Below are positions 36,848 to 47,497 of a DNA stretch of 63,414 nt, in pieces. The stretch is from positions 1-63,414 of the forward strand of contig JAFUSD010000164.1 of the NCBI GenBank assembly GCA_017480685.1. The letters are read 5' to 3'. The stretch comes from Bacteroidaceae bacterium. GTDB lineage: Bacteria; Bacteroidota; Bacteroidia; Bacteroidales; Bacteroidaceae. Under the pieces are notes generated by a model that was given only the letters and a program-made list of their open reading frames with translations, was not told the DNA's origin and ran no database searches. The position numbers were made by a program, and so were the translations under genes. Each line of letters starts with the position of its first letter. Within the stretch, counting starts at the first letter, position 1.

Positions 36848-37165
36848 TTACTCCAATGTCTCGTTGTAGTCTAATTCGGCCTGCACCACGAAGAACACGT
36901 CTTCTGTATCGAAATCGCCGATTTTGTCTTTCTTGGCTTGTTTCACCACATGTGCGGCCACTTCGTCGAGGTCTACGTCAATATATCCCTCGTCGTCGGT
37001 TTTTGCATCTGAGAAGTATTCGAGTATCACGTCTACGAAGTAGTAGATATCATCCTCTGTAAACTTCTCTTTCACGTCGATGGGCAGTTGGTTCTGTATG
37101 AATGCCACTTCTTGTGCATCTTCCTCGGCTGCCTTGATGAGTTCGTCGTCTAATTCTGCCATCAC
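36848..37165 (-). CDS. Small acidic conserved protein, unknown function
   Basis: The 105-residue protein is rich in Asp and Glu (DDEGYIDVDLDEVAAHVV) and has no signal or membrane segment, so it is cytoplasmic. It overlaps the trxA stop by 4 bp and is probably co-translated with it. I recognise no domain. A second Met directly after the first would also serve as start. Confidence 0.8.
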   Translation of the reverse strand: MMAELDDELIKAAEEDAQEVAFIQNQLPIDVKEKFTEDDIYYFVDVILEYFSDAKTDDEGYIDVDLDEVAAHVVKQAKKDKIGDFDTEDVFFVVQAELDYNETLE

Positions 37166-37470
37166 AGTAATGCTTTCAGTTTGTCTTCGAGCACATTCTT
37201 GGTAGTTGCGCCCACCTGCTTGTCTACGATTTTTCCGTCTTTGAGGTAGATGATGGTAGGTATGTTGCGGATGCCGAATTGTGAGGCCAACTCGTCTTCA
37301 TCTTCTACATTCACCTTGCCTATCACTGCTTTGCCTTCATACTCGGCTGCCAGTTCTTCTACCAGGGGTGCCACTTTCTTGCATGGTCCGCACCATGTTG
37401 CCCAGAAGTCTAATACGACAGGTTTTCCGCTGGCTACCAGTTCTTCGTAATTCTTTGATGTGATTTCCAT
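37162..37470 (-). CDS. trxA: Thioredoxin
   Basis: The 102-residue protein has the thioredoxin fold pattern with the redox centre WCGPCK (Cys27 and Cys30). It reduces disulphides in the cytoplasm. Length is typical. It is first in the trxA - acidic protein - peptidase - rpoN group and has a clear promoter upstream. Confidence 0.97.
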   Translation of the reverse strand: MEITSKNYEELVASGKPVVLDFWATWCGPCKKVAPLVEELAAEYEGKAVIGKVNVEDEDELASQFGIRNIPTIIYLKDGKIVDKQVGATTKNVLEDKLKALL

Positions 37471-37582
37471 AATTTTACTTGTTATTATATATGATTAAAT
37501 GTTGTTTGATGTTGTTATCTGGAGTTAGGAGTCGTTATTGTGTTGTTGGTGAGATGGGGTTCCATGTTCACTTCGACCCTGC

Positions 37583-37612
37583 AAATATACTAATTATTTA
37601 CGATTCGACAAT
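37583..37612 (-). promoter_or_regulatory. Promoter of the trxA-rpoN group
   Basis: On the minus strand TTG (37610-37612), 19 nt, TATATTTG (37583-37590). Between here and 37873 I see no gene, only two small inverted repeats, GTATGCA/TGCATAC (37681-37702) and ATGACGCGTCAT (37823-37834), which may belong to the 3' end of the GH127 transcript. Confidence 0.7.
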
Positions 37613-37873
37613 TATTTCCGTCTTTTTTTGTTATTTCACTGCAACTTTTGTGCCACGTGTTCTGTTTCCTGCAATTTGTGTATGCAATAGTTTGTGCATA
37701 CAGACAGAATGTCAGTTTGCTTGTGTTTTATCTGCCTTACCGTGGAGTTGAAGTATGTGTCGGGGAATGGTTCGTCCTTGGGTGTGAAGTGCCATCACTT
37801 GGTGTCGAGAGGTTTGAGTCTATGACGCGTCATTGCCTGACACAGAATCATGCGGTTGGCATTTTGTTTTTTC

Positions 37874-40800
37874 TTATCTCACCATTACCTTCGTTCCGTC
37901 TACGATGTTTATTCCTTTTTGCTGCGAGACGAGTTTTTGTCCTGCCAGGTTGTATATGTTGGTTGTCGTTGGGTTTGAGTATGTGTGAGTGTTTATCGCT
38001 GTTGGCTCTTGCATGTTTGCTCCAAATCCGATGTATTTGATTATTGCAGTTGCGGCAGTTGCGGTCAGTCCGAATATGGTGTTGCCTTGGCTGAAGTCGT
38101 ATGTGGGGTCAGTACACTTGTCGTTCAGTCCTGAAGTGTTGATGTCCCACACGAGCAGCACATCGCCGTTGTCCAGTCGTTTTGCGCTGACTGGCTTCAC
38201 GCTCGAGCCGTGATTGGTTCCGTTGTACCACCACAGGTATGCACTGCCGTCGGCTGTGCTCACCCCCGATGCCAGTATCATGAAGTAGTGGTCGAGGGTA
38301 TTGATGGTGTATCGGCTGTTGCTGAAGTTGAGACACACATTGTTGTTGCCGGTGGCTCTCACGGTTATGGTGTTGTCTTGTGTGTTGCAGCTTATGCGCG
38401 ACTGAGCCACACGGTTGGCATCGCCCGTTGTGGCCCAGTCCTGTGCATTGAAGCGGTAGGTAGTGGCATATTGTTTACTATATTCTTTCAGTAGTCGGAG
38501 GTAGTAGAGTCCCGGTGTAGGTGTGGTGCCTGATGCTACGATTCTGAACGTGAGCGAGGTCTTCACCTTACCGGCTGAGTCTTTCAGCAGGTTGTCGGGG
38601 ATGGGGAATTCCTGGTAGTAGAATCCGTTGACAGCGCCTGTATAGGTCGATGGCACTGTGTAGTCGGCTATCTTGACACCTTCTATATATATAGCGCACA
38701 CGCGCCCGCGGTCGGATGTGGTGAATCGGCATCCCACACTGAGGTCGGTGGCTATCTGCTCGTTGTTGGCCAACACGTATTGTATGTATCCTCCGGCCTT
38801 CACGTCGCGATATATCTCGCTGTTGTAGTTGCCGTAGGTCGACGATGTGGAGTAGCTTGCCTGGTGTCCGGCTTCGCTTTGCTGTTCGCCGGTTCCCACG
38901 AAGTCGATGGTGCGTTGCAGGAATGCTTGTGCCTTGGCTTCCTCGGCAGCGAGCGAGCTTTGTGCATACTGCTCGGCGGTTTGCTGATACCAGTATATCA
39001 TGTATCGGGTGTGGTGTGTTTCAAAGAATGGCTTCATGTTGAGTGTGTGCCATGCGGTCTCGGCATCGGTCCGGCTTGCGTCGATGGTGAACTGCAGGTC
39101 GCCGGTCTTCTTTATGCGGTCGAGCACTTCGGCGCGCGGGCCTATGAGCAGTGGCGATGTCACGACTGACATGGTGCTGGCCATGTTGCCAGGTGCGTGG
39201 TCCATACGTCCGGAGCCTGCATATTCATTTTTCAGGTCGGCGGTCGATGTGTTGGCAGCGAGCAGTATTGGTCCATATTTGAATGCTATGTATTCGCTCA
39301 GGTTGGGGCATTCCTCGATGCGCAGTTGCATTGGCAGTTTCACTTCTATGCGGTCGCCTTCTTTCCATGTGCGGTTGAGCCTCACGTAGGTTGCGCTGCC
39401 GGCTCTCACGCTCACCTCCTGGGCCTCGCCGTTGATGGTCACGGCAAAGTCGGCGGTGGTCCATGCCGGATGGCGCACTGCGATGGTGTAGGTTCCTGCC
39501 TGGCGCACGGTCAGGGTGGTTTGCTCCTCGTATGGGAAGCGTGTCTCTTGTGTCAGTTTGTAGTTGTCGGCTTCGAGGCGGCTGGGCACGAACAGGTTGA
39601 CGTAGAGGGTGGTGGTGGCATCGTCGTGGGTGTATACGAAGTGTCCGTACTTGGCATGGTTTTCCATGCCGGTACCTACACAGCACCACATGCCTTCGTT
39701 CACCTTGGAGTATATCTTGTAGCCTTGGGGGCGCAGTGTGGTGAAGTAGACGTAGCCGCCGGTGGTGGGGTCTTGCGTAGAGAGTATGTGGTTGTACATG
39801 GCATTCTCGTAGAAGTCGGTATAGCGAGCGTTATGTGTATCGTCGAATATGTCTTCGGTGAGTTTCAGCATGTTGTTGGTGTTGCAGCTCTCGGGGCCGT
39901 TCAGGTTGTCGATGTATCGGTTGGCTGCCGATGGTGCCATGAAGTGTTCGTCGACCGAGTTTCCGCCTATGCACACGGTGCGGTTCTGCACCACGTCGGT
40001 CCAGAAGTTGCGTGCCGCGGTGCGGTATGTGGTAGCTGTCTTGTCAAGTTGGTAGATTCGTTCAAAGCCTATGTACTTAGGCACTTGTGTGTTGGCATGG
40101 CGTCCTGAAAGGAACGAGGTGTCGAGTGTCTGCATGCCGTCAATCATGGTGCGGTGGCTGTACTTCTTGGCTGCATCGAGATATTTCTTGTCGCCGAAGA
40201 GGCAGTAGGCATCGGCCAGGGTTTCGTTCATGCCGCCGTGTTCGTTGCCCAAGACGTTCTGCATGTCGCTGTCGCCAAGTTTCGACACTACGTTCACACT
40301 CCAGTCGCTCAGGCCGCGGAAGAGTTCCCGCGCTGTCTCGTTGCCTCCATACACCCATGCGTCTCTCACTCCGGCCAGCACCTTGTGTTGGCAGTAGAAC
40401 GGCACCCATCCGCCCCACTGCTTATAGGGCTGTATGTTGCCGTTGTAGAGGGCTGTCCAGATTTGGGTGATGGGTTGTCCGCCGATGAATCCGCGCATTC
40501 CATCGGTGTTCTGGTCGTAGGCACGCTGACAGTCGTTCATGATTTCGACGCAGTAGTCCATACGGTTCTTCAGTTGTGTGGCCAGGCTTGCCAGCTGGCT
40601 GTCGTTCTTCATGGCAGCATACGACAAGGCGAGTGCCGACACATAGTGTCCGCCCACGTGGCCTTCGAGGCTCCAGTCGCGCTGGCCCCAGTTGGGGAAC
40701 GAAGGGTGGCGGGTCTCCCACTGATAGTAGCGGCTCGTGCTGCTGGCACCGTCAGACAGTTTTGCTTCGCGCACAAATGGGGTCATGAGGCGGTCGGCAT

Positions 40801-40999
40801 CATACTGCAGGAGCAGACGAGCATTAGTAATCATTGCTGTGCGCAATACTCCGTCGGTCAGCACAACCTCGTCGAGGTCGAAGTGCTGAGGGTAGAGCTG
40901 GCTCTGAGCATGCACAGCCACGGGTTGCAGACATGCCGACATGATAACCACTGCGGCGGCTGCTACGTGTTTTTTCAGTTCTGATTTAAACATATTCAT
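37874..40999 (-). CDS. GH127-type beta-L-arabinofuranosidase with T9SS tail
   Basis: From the AUG at 40999 the product has 1041 residues with a signal peptide ending near AVHAQ. The catalytic (alpha/alpha)6 part matches GH127: GNEHGGMNETLADAY near residue 255 and EGMWCCVGTGMENHAKYG near 420-440, where the paired Cys act as nucleophile and zinc ligand with a Glu. It removes beta-L-arabinofuranose from plant glycans. The last 25 residues, IYNLAGQKLVSQQKGINI, look like a type IX sorting signal. The longer start at 41050 would put the promoter inside the gene, so 40999 is preferred. Confidence 0.92.
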   Translation of the reverse strand: MNMFKSELKKHVAAAAVVIMSACLQPVAVHAQSQLYPQHFDLDEVVLTDGVLRTAMITNARLLLQYDADRLMTPFVREAKLSDGASSTSRYYQWETRHPSFPNWGQRDWSLEGHVGGHYVSALALSYAAMKNDSQLASLATQLKNRMDYCVEIMNDCQRAYDQNTDGMRGFIGGQPITQIWTALYNGNIQPYKQWGGWVPFYCQHKVLAGVRDAWVYGGNETARELFRGLSDWSVNVVSKLGDSDMQNVLGNEHGGMNETLADAYCLFGDKKYLDAAKKYSHRTMIDGMQTLDTSFLSGRHANTQVPKYIGFERIYQLDKTATTYRTAARNFWTDVVQNRTVCIGGNSVDEHFMAPSAANRYIDNLNGPESCNTNNMLKLTEDIFDDTHNARYTDFYENAMYNHILSTQDPTTGGYVYFTTLRPQGYKIYSKVNEGMWCCVGTGMENHAKYGHFVYTHDDATTTLYVNLFVPSRLEADNYKLTQETRFPYEEQTTLTVRQAGTYTIAVRHPAWTTADFAVTINGEAQEVSVRAGSATYVRLNRTWKEGDRIEVKLPMQLRIEECPNLSEYIAFKYGPILLAANTSTADLKNEYAGSGRMDHAPGNMASTMSVVTSPLLIGPRAEVLDRIKKTGDLQFTIDASRTDAETAWHTLNMKPFFETHHTRYMIYWYQQTAEQYAQSSLAAEEAKAQAFLQRTIDFVGTGEQQSEAGHQASYSTSSTYGNYNSEIYRDVKAGGYIQYVLANNEQIATDLSVGCRFTTSDRGRVCAIYIEGVKIADYTVPSTYTGAVNGFYYQEFPIPDNLLKDSAGKVKTSLTFRIVASGTTPTPGLYYLRLLKEYSKQYATTYRFNAQDWATTGDANRVAQSRISCNTQDNTITVRATGNNNVCLNFSNSRYTINTLDHYFMILASGVSTADGSAYLWWYNGTNHGSSVKPVSAKRLDNGDVLLVWDINTSGLNDKCTDPTYDFSQGNTIFGLTATAATAIIKYIGFGANMQEPTAINTHTYSNPTTTNIYNLAGQKLVSQQKGINIVDGTKVMVR

Positions 41000-41020
41000 T
41001 AAGTTAAGGGTTATTTCGCG

Positions 41021-41050
41021 CAAATTTACGTACTTTCTGTGATTTGGCAA
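41021..41050 (-). promoter_or_regulatory. Promoter of the GH127 gene
   Basis: On the minus strand TTG (41048-41050), 19 nt, TAAATTTG (41021-41028), about 22 nt before the AUG at 40999. It supports the shorter start. Confidence 0.7.
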
Positions 41051-41172
41051 AGACTATTGCCAACAAAATGCTTAACCACAGAAAAAAAGATGGGATGCAG
41101 GGCCGGTTTTGAGCTTGGAAAAGCATGAACCGACCAACTGCCAAAGCAGACGCGGTGCAGCAACACTCGCGC

Positions 41173-41272
41173 GACGATATCCTCAACACCCCGCGACGAT
41201 ATCCTCAACACCCCGCGACGATATCCTCAACGCCCCGCGACGATATCCTCAACGCCCCGCGACGATATCCTC
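41173..41272. repeat. 22-bp palindromic repeat array E (5 units)
   Basis: Units GACGATATCCTC start at 41173, 41195, 41217, 41239 and 41261, with spacers AAC(A/G)CCCCGC. It ends with ATTTTCAAC (41273-41281). It lies between two divergent genes, upstream of both promoters, so it cannot act as their terminator. Confidence 0.92.
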
Positions 41273-41372
41273 ATTTTCAACCATGCCTACAGATACCAAG
41301 GAAAGACCATGTAAATTTTTTGTAAACTAAATGTAAACTAAATGTAAACTGTTTTTCTTGCACTACAATCGG

Positions 41373-41419
41373 AAAAGCCGTAACTTTGCAACCGCAACGC
41401 AAGCGAAGTTACGGCTTTT
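41373..41419 (+). promoter_or_regulatory. Inverted repeat over the promoter and start of the 41465 transcript
   Basis: AAAAGCCGTAACTT (41373-41386) and AAGTTACGGCTTTT (41406-41419) are exact reverse complements. The left arm holds most of the -7 box TAACTTTG (41381-41388), with TTG 20 nt upstream (41358-41360). A protein bound there would block the promoter. Confidence 0.55.
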
Positions 41420-41464
41420 GTTGTATTAAACACATAAATTATTAAACACATAAATGCAACGCTT

Positions 41465-42307
41465 ATGAAACGAAACACAGTATTAGTTATCGCAGCTCTT
41501 TGCTGCCTCACCATGTGCGCCCAAAGAACCGACCGACCACAACACGTGCCCTACGGAGGCGAGATTATGTATAGCGGAAAAATACTCATGGCGATGGACT
41601 TATTCAGCCACGAAGGAAGCATCGAGCTCTACCAGTATCTTGAAAAGAAGCAAGAATGGCATGAGAAACAAAAGAAGAGAATCAACAAACTGAAAACTCG
41701 CATAGAGAAGATAGAAAGACAAAAAAAGCAACCCAATGAGCGGCTAAACAACAAGTTGGACTTGCTGTATGATGAAGATTTCGATCAACCGGAACCGGAA
41801 GCAAAACTTCACCCAAACATCTTCATGGTCTACCCTTCGTTTTTCCAACCTTACGCCTTGGCTGTCGATACTTATCACAAGATGAGCGACAAGAGCAAAT
41901 CACAAATCACCTACCTACACCTCAACGGCTTTCCCAAGGCCGACATGCCAATCAAAGCACAACCATCGGTCAGTGTGACAAGAATGGAGGTGGATGCCGG
42001 CGTGGCCGATTCGCTGCTTTTCCTGCTCAAACTGGCAAACATTGCTGCAACCTACAACGACCCAGTTAACATTGGACTCGACGGTACTACCTTCTACTTC
42101 AAACATGATGCCAAGGTATCGCGCAGCCACGATGACATGGCAGGAAATCTCATGGCTCTCATCAACCTGTTCATCAACGTATGCAACGCAGTAAAAGAAG
42201 GCAACCGCCAACGCATCGACGACCTCGTACCAGAAATCAACCGCATGGTCAGTGTGTACCGACAGATTGTGCCGCCCGACGTGCATATCGACAACATCTG
42301 GGATTGA
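41465..42307 (+). CDS. Exported protein of unknown function with coiled coil
   Basis: The 280-residue protein has a short signal peptide (VLVIAALCCLTMCAQ, cut near residue 19). A highly charged stretch at about residues 60-95 (QEWHEKQKKRINKLKTRIEK) is likely a coiled coil. The remainder (YPSFFQPYALAVDTYHKMSD and on) matches nothing I know. It precedes porW by 126 bp but porW has its own promoter. A role in the envelope is the only safe inference. Confidence 0.75.
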   Translation: MKRNTVLVIAALCCLTMCAQRTDRPQHVPYGGEIMYSGKILMAMDLFSHEGSIELYQYLEKKQEWHEKQKKRINKLKTRIEKIERQKKQPNERLNNKLDLLYDEDFDQPEPEAKLHPNIFMVYPSFFQPYALAVDTYHKMSDKSKSQITYLHLNGFPKADMPIKAQPSVSVTRMEVDAGVADSLLFLLKLANIAATYNDPVNIGLDGTTFYFKHDAKVSRSHDDMAGNLMALINLFINVCNAVKEGNRQRIDDLVPEINRMVSVYRQIVPPDVHIDNIWD

Positions 42308-42343
42308 GTAGGTGACTACTACCAAAAAACAAGCACGAACTCT

Positions 42344-42373
42344 TGCTCGTTTCCGAAAAAAGCACTAAATTTG
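42344..42373 (+). promoter_or_regulatory. Promoter of porW
   Basis: TTG (42344-42346), 19 nt, TAAATTTG (42366-42373), 60 nt before the AUG at 42434. Confidence 0.7.
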
Positions 42374-42433
42374 CAGGCGGAAAAAAACGCAACAACGAAA
42401 TAAATAAAGGTGTTGCCACGTTATACATACATC

Positions 42434-45346
42434 ATGAAACAGCTGAGAGTCCTCGCATACGCCATGTGCCTGCTGGCATTATGCTCGTGTTCCACACACA
42501 AGAACACGGGCCTTACCCGTAGTGTGCAGGCCTTCAAGGCTCGATACAACACCTACTTCAACGGCCATCAGGCATACCTCGAAGGCTACGGCCAGCAACG
42601 CGACGGCAACAAAGACAACTACACCGAGACCCTGCCATACCTCATGATTGGCAACAAAGCAACCCAAACACTGGGTAGCGGACAATTCGACCGTGCCATA
42701 GAAAAAAGCCAGAAAACCATAAAACTGCACAGCATCACCGCAAAACCCGAAGTGAGCGCAGCCAAACGGCGCACCGCCAAGGGCAAAGCATGGCTGGCAC
42801 AAAAGGAATACAACCCCTTCCTGCCCAAAGCATGGATGCTCATGGGACAGGCACAGATGCAGAAAGGCGAATTCTTCGAAGCTGCATCGACATTTGCATA
42901 CACCGAACGCCTCTTCTCCAACAAACCCAACGTAGTGGCAGCTGCACGAGTGATGGAAGCCACATGCTATGCCGAGATGGACTGGTATTTCGAAGCAGAA
43001 GACCTCATAACCAGAGCCAGACGCGACACTTTCCCCACAAAACTGAACACAGCGGCCGAAGCCGTGTTGGCCAACTGCCAACTGCGCAGAGGAAACTACA
43101 ACGAGGCCGCAACACACCTCGCCAAAGCAATAAAGGGACAGAAAGGCTCAATCGAGAAAGCACGACTCTACTTCCTGCTCGGGCAACTGTATCACCTCAC
43201 CGGCCAAAACCAGCAGGCATTCAAGGCATTCAAGAAAGTATATGCAAAGAACCCACCCTACGAGTTGGAGTTCAACGCACGAATACAGCAAACCGAGGTG
43301 CTGTCGGCAGGCCAAAGCAAGAAGATGATAAGCAAGCTGCGCCGAATGGCACGAAGCGAAAAAAACAAGACATACCTGGATCAAGTATACTACGCCATCG
43401 GCAACATATACCTCGCCGAAGGCGACACACTCGGAGCACTATATGCCTACAAAGACGGAGTAGAGAAATCGACCCGCAACGGCATAGAGAAAGGAGTGGT
43501 GTGGCTGCACCTGGGAGCCCTCTACTGGGACCGTGGCGAATTTGTGAAAGCACAGCCATGCTATGCCGGAGCACTGGGCCTCATGGACAAAGACCGGCCC
43601 GACTACGACATGGTGGACGAACGCTCGAAAATACTCGACGAACTCATGCCCTATGCTTCGGCCGTAGAACTGCAAGACAGCCTGCAAGCACTGGCTCGAA
43701 TGGACTCGGTGGAACGCATGCAGGTCATAGAACGCCTGATAGAAGAAGTGAAAAAGAAAGAGAAAGAAGAAGCCAGACAAGCCAACCAGCAGGCCAACGC
43801 CGAACGCAGCGCACAAACCGCAGCAGCCAACAGACCGGCAGGACAGCAGACCACAGCTGCACGCAACACACAAAACCAAGCAAACGCCATCTGGTACTTC
43901 TATAACCCAACTTCAGTATCGGCAGGAAAGACCGAATTCAAGCGCAAATGGGGCGACCGCCCACTGGCCGACAACTGGCGACGCAACAACAAAACAGTGC
44001 TGGCCGACCTGAACGAAGAGCAGAATGAAGCAAGCGAACCAGAAGAAACCGAAGCACCCACCAACTCAGAACCTGCCGACACACTGCAACTCACCGACGA
44101 GCAACGCGAAGCACTCGAAAAACAGCAAGAGTATGAAGCAGACCCACACAGGCCCGAGTACTACCTGAAAGACATACCATTCACCGACGAGCAGATGGAA
44201 GCATCAAACCTGCAACTCATGGATGGACTCTACAACTCGGCAATCATCTACAAAGACCGCATGGAGAACTTCACGATGGCAGAGCAAACATTCCAACGAC
44301 TGCTCATCGACTTCCCCGACTTCGAACATACCGACGAGGTGTACTACAACATGTTCCAACTCTACTCGCGCATCCACAACAGCGATGAAGCCGAAGCATA
44401 CCGCCAGAAACTCATCGACGAATTCCCCGACAACGAGCACGCAAAACTCGTGGCCGACCCGCAGTTTGAGTTCAAAGCACGATACGGCAAACACATCGAA
44501 GACTCACTCTACCAAGATGCCTACGATGCCTATCTGGCCGACAACTACCCAACCGTAATCGCTAATGCCGACTATACCGCAAAAGAATATCCCGAAGGCG
44601 AGAACCGCCCACGATTCATGTTCCTCAAAGCCATGAGCCAACTCAGCCAAGGCGAGACTGCCGGATTCATGGCAGCCATGCGCGAAATCGTATCGACCTA
44701 CCCGCAAAGCACAGTGAGCGAACTGGCCGGACTCTACGTGAAAGGAATGCAAGAAGGCAGACTGCTGGCAAGCGGCAAGGGACTGGGAGGCTCAATCTGG
44801 GAACGACGCATGAGCTATGCCGAAGCCGACTCATTGATGGCAGACACCACCTTCAGCGACGAGAAAAACAACTCATGGCTGTTTGTGGTGGCATACGAAC
44901 ACGACAGCATCAACGAAAACCAGCTGTTGTTTGAGATGGCACGCTACAACTTCTCCAACTTTTCGGTACGCAACTTCGATATCACGATAGAACGACAGAT
45001 AGGCATCGACATGCTCCAGGTGCGCTCGTTCGTAAACTACGACGAAGCATACATATACCTGCACCGCCTCATGAACAACGCCGAAATGGCCGAAAAGCTT
45101 GAAGGGCTGAAGTTGTTCATCATCAGCGACGACAACCTGGCCAAGATAATGCGCGGCCTCAGCTTCGCCGACTACTTCGAGTTCTACGACGAAGTATTCG
45201 ACCGAGTGGGCAAACTGAATATCGACGAAGGAATCATCGACGAACCAAACGTCGACATCATGGACCCCGACGACCTCTACGAACTGCAAAAAGACGCAGA
45301 GGAAGAAGAACTCTACTACGAGGAAGAAGAAAACTACATCTTCTAA
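42434..45346 (+). CDS. porW: Type IX secretion TPR lipoprotein PorW/SprE
   Basis: From the AUG at 42434 the protein has 970 residues. [20 protein letters not shown] gives a lipobox, so it is a lipoprotein. Many TPR-like repeats follow ([56 protein letters not shown]), then a Lys/Glu/Gln/Ala-rich stretch near 435-490 and a second TPR block. Size, lipobox and architecture fit PorW of Porphyromonas and SprE of Flavobacterium, needed for T9SS. The next gene is porX, which strengthens the call. A GTG 24 bp upstream is less likely. The C-terminus is very acidic. Confidence 0.82.
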   Translation: MKQLRVLAYAMCLLALCSCSTHKNTGLTRSVQAFKARYNTYFNGHQAYLEGYGQQRDGNKDNYTETLPYLMIGNKATQTLGSGQFDRAIEKSQKTIKLHSITAKPEVSAAKRRTAKGKAWLAQKEYNPFLPKAWMLMGQAQMQKGEFFEAASTFAYTERLFSNKPNVVAAARVMEATCYAEMDWYFEAEDLITRARRDTFPTKLNTAAEAVLANCQLRRGNYNEAATHLAKAIKGQKGSIEKARLYFLLGQLYHLTGQNQQAFKAFKKVYAKNPPYELEFNARIQQTEVLSAGQSKKMISKLRRMARSEKNKTYLDQVYYAIGNIYLAEGDTLGALYAYKDGVEKSTRNGIEKGVVWLHLGALYWDRGEFVKAQPCYAGALGLMDKDRPDYDMVDERSKILDELMPYASAVELQDSLQALARMDSVERMQVIERLIEEVKKKEKEEARQANQQANAERSAQTAAANRPAGQQTTAARNTQNQANAIWYFYNPTSVSAGKTEFKRKWGDRPLADNWRRNNKTVLADLNEEQNEASEPEETEAPTNSEPADTLQLTDEQREALEKQQEYEADPHRPEYYLKDIPFTDEQMEASNLQLMDGLYNSAIIYKDRMENFTMAEQTFQRLLIDFPDFEHTDEVYYNMFQLYSRIHNSDEAEAYRQKLIDEFPDNEHAKLVADPQFEFKARYGKHIEDSLYQDAYDAYLADNYPTVIANADYTAKEYPEGENRPRFMFLKAMSQLSQGETAGFMAAMREIVSTYPQSTVSELAGLYVKGMQEGRLLASGKGLGGSIWERRMSYAEADSLMADTTFSDEKNNSWLFVVAYEHDSINENQLLFEMARYNFSNFSVRNFDITIERQIGIDMLQVRSFVNYDEAYIYLHRLMNNAEMAEKLEGLKLFIISDDNLAKIMRGLSFADYFEFYDEVFDRVGKLNIDEGIIDEPNVDIMDPDDLYELQKDAEEEELYYEEEENYIF

Positions 45347-45370
45347 TCAAGGGCCCATAAAGCCAAATGG

Positions 45371-45437
45371 CCCATTAAACCCACAAGACCCATTAAACCC
45401 ACAAGACCCATTAAACCCACAAGACCCATTAAACCCA
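45371..45437. repeat. 18-bp tandem repeat between porW and porX
   Basis: CCCATTAAACCCACAAGA starts at 45371, 45389 and 45407, with a partial fourth copy to 45437. It fills most of the 111-bp gap, followed by a C-rich stretch up to the porX AUG. No ribosome binding site is visible. Confidence 0.9.
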
Positions 45438-45457
45438 TCATCCCCACCATCCCCCCA

Positions 45458-47032
45458 ATGGCAACCGAACCCACCACCTCATCACTTGGCACCCTGCTAT
45501 GGGTCGACGACGAAATAGAGCTGCTCAAGGCTTACATCATATTCCTTGAGAAGAAAGGCTATGAAGTAGTGACCGCCACCAACGGCCGCGATGCCGTCGA
45601 TATGTGTAGCGAACGCACCTTCGACCTCATATTCCTCGACGAGAACATGCCAGGACTGAGCGGCCTCGAAACCCTCTCGATGATAAAAGAGACGGGTAGC
45701 ACCACCCCGATTGTGATGGTGACCAAGAGCGAGGAAGAAGACATCATGAATCAAGCCATAGGGTCGAAGATTGCCGACTACCTCATCAAGCCCGTCAACC
45801 CCAATCAGATATACCTCACCATAAAGAAACACCTGCACAAGCGCGACCTCGAGACCGAAGTGACCGATAGCGGCTACCGTCAGAACTTCGGGTCGATAGG
45901 CATGCAAATCAACGATTCATACAGCATCGATGAATGGAAGGAAGTGTACCGAAAGCTCGTGTTCTGGGAGTTGGAGCTCAGCACCATCGGCAGCAGCATG
46001 ACCGAAATGCTCATGATGCAAAAGGCTGAAGCCAATCAGGCATTCGCCAAGTTTATCAAGAAGAACTACCTGGGATGGATTGCCGACAGCCAGACACGGC
46101 CGCTCATGAGTCCCGACATATTCAAGCGATGCGTGTTTCCAGCCATCGATTCGGGTCGGCAGGTCTACCTCATCGTGTTCGACAACTTCCGCTACGACCA
46201 GTGGAGGGTGATAAGTCAGGAATTGACCGACAACTTCACTATCGACGAAGACCTCTACCTCAGCATCCTTCCCACCGCAACCCAGTATGCACGCAATGCC
46301 ATCTTTGCCGGACTGATGCCCGAACAGATAGCACAGATGTTCCCCGACCTCTGGGTTGATGAAGATGAGGAGGAAGGCAAGAACCTCAACGAAGCTCCAC
46401 TTGTGGAAACACAGATGCAGCGCTACCGCCGCCACGACACCTTCTCCTACACCAAGCTCAACAACTCTACCGACAGCGAACGCCTGGTCAACCAGTTCCA
46501 CACACTGGCAAAGAACAATGTGAACGTCATCGTGGTCAACTTCATCGACATGCTTTCGCATGCACGCACCGAGTCGCGAATGGTGCGCGAACTGGCCAGC
46601 GACGAGAATGCCTACCGCAGCATCACCCTCTCGTGGTTCAAGCATTCGCCCATCAGCGAGCTCTTCAACCAACTGGCTGCCACCGATGCACGTATTATCA
46701 TCACAACCGACCACGGGTCGATACGGGTGAACAACCCCGTGAAGGTGATAGGCGACAAGAACACCAATACCAACCTGCGCTACAAATTGGGCAAGAACCT
46801 CAGCTACAACCCGCGCGAGGTATTCGAACTCAAAGACCCGCGCAAGGCACAACTGCCGGCTCCCAACCTCAGCACCACATACATCTTTGCCCAGCACGGC
46901 GACTTCTTTGCCTACCCCAACAACTACAACTACTACGTGGGCTACTATCGCAACACCTTCCAGCACGGAGGAATCAGCATGGAGGAAATGCTCATTCCGC
47001 TTGTGACGCTCGAAAGCAAACGCAAACGCTAA
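45458..47032 (+). CDS. porX: Response regulator with PglZ domain, PorX
   Basis: The 524-residue protein starts with a CheY-like receiver: acidic pair Asp17-Asp18, phospho-acceptor Asp61 in [10 protein letters not shown] and the Lys of LIKPVNP. Behind a linker lies a PglZ/alkaline-phosphatase-like domain with the metal-site sequences [20 protein letters not shown] and IITTDHGSI. This is the layout of PorX, which controls type IX secretion together with the PorY kinase; the phosphatase part is reported to act on cyclic oligonucleotides (family knowledge). No kinase gene is seen nearby. It follows porW after an 18-bp tandem repeat and precedes tsaE by 46 bp. Confidence 0.93.
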   Translation: MATEPTTSSLGTLLWVDDEIELLKAYIIFLEKKGYEVVTATNGRDAVDMCSERTFDLIFLDENMPGLSGLETLSMIKETGSTTPIVMVTKSEEEDIMNQAIGSKIADYLIKPVNPNQIYLTIKKHLHKRDLETEVTDSGYRQNFGSIGMQINDSYSIDEWKEVYRKLVFWELELSTIGSSMTEMLMMQKAEANQAFAKFIKKNYLGWIADSQTRPLMSPDIFKRCVFPAIDSGRQVYLIVFDNFRYDQWRVISQELTDNFTIDEDLYLSILPTATQYARNAIFAGLMPEQIAQMFPDLWVDEDEEEGKNLNEAPLVETQMQRYRRHDTFSYTKLNNSTDSERLVNQFHTLAKNNVNVIVVNFIDMLSHARTESRMVRELASDENAYRSITLSWFKHSPISELFNQLAATDARIIITTDHGSIRVNNPVKVIGDKNTNTNLRYKLGKNLSYNPREVFELKDPRKAQLPAPNLSTTYIFAQHGDFFAYPNNYNYYVGYYRNTFQHGGISMEEMLIPLVTLESKRKR

Positions 47033-47078
47033 GGCAATCAGATAAAGACAAAATCAAGCACTTTCAACATACGAAACA

Positions 47079-47489
47079 ATGGAAATAACGATACAATCGC
47101 TGGAGCATATCGGCGAGGCAGCCCGCCAATTCGTCGAGCAAATGGGCACCAACGACATCATAGCCTTCTATGGAAAGATGGGTGCAGGCAAGACCACATT
47201 CATCAAGGCCCTGTGCCAGCAGCTGGGAGTGACCGATACCGTCACTTCGCCCACCTTTGCTATAGTCAACGAATACCTCGACGGCAACCAGCACGCCATC
47301 TATCACTTCGACTTCTATCGCATACGCCGCCCCGAGGAGGTGCTCGACATCGGGTTTGAAGACTACACCAGCAGCGGCAACCTGTGTCTCATAGAATGGC
47401 CCGAGATGATCGAGGACTATCTGCCCGACGACACCCTGCGCATCTACATCGACGAGCAACCCGACGGAACAAGGATTATACATAATTGA
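47079..47489 (+). CDS. tsaE: tRNA threonylcarbamoyladenosine biosynthesis ATPase TsaE
   Basis: The 136-residue protein has the TsaE pattern: Walker A GKMGAGKT at residues 32-39, the following TSPTFAIVNEY and HFDFYRI, and LIEWPEMIEDYLP. It works with TsaB and TsaD to make t6A in tRNAs that read ANN codons. Length is typical. The stop overlaps the TTG that precedes dnaE. Confidence 0.96.
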   Translation: MEITIQSLEHIGEAARQFVEQMGTNDIIAFYGKMGAGKTTFIKALCQQLGVTDTVTSPTFAIVNEYLDGNQHAIYHFDFYRIRRPEEVLDIGFEDYTSSGNLCLIEWPEMIEDYLPDDTLRIYIDEQPDGTRIIHN

Positions 47490-47497
47490 AAAACCTC

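Noticed and set aside
37620..38040. Plus-strand frame between trxA and the GH127 gene
   Set aside because: Hydrophobic, Cys-rich product with no start signal; overlaps the GH127 3' end.
45343..45528. Minus-strand frame with Gly-Leu-Met repeats between porW and porX
   Set aside because: It is only the translation of the 18-bp tandem repeat.
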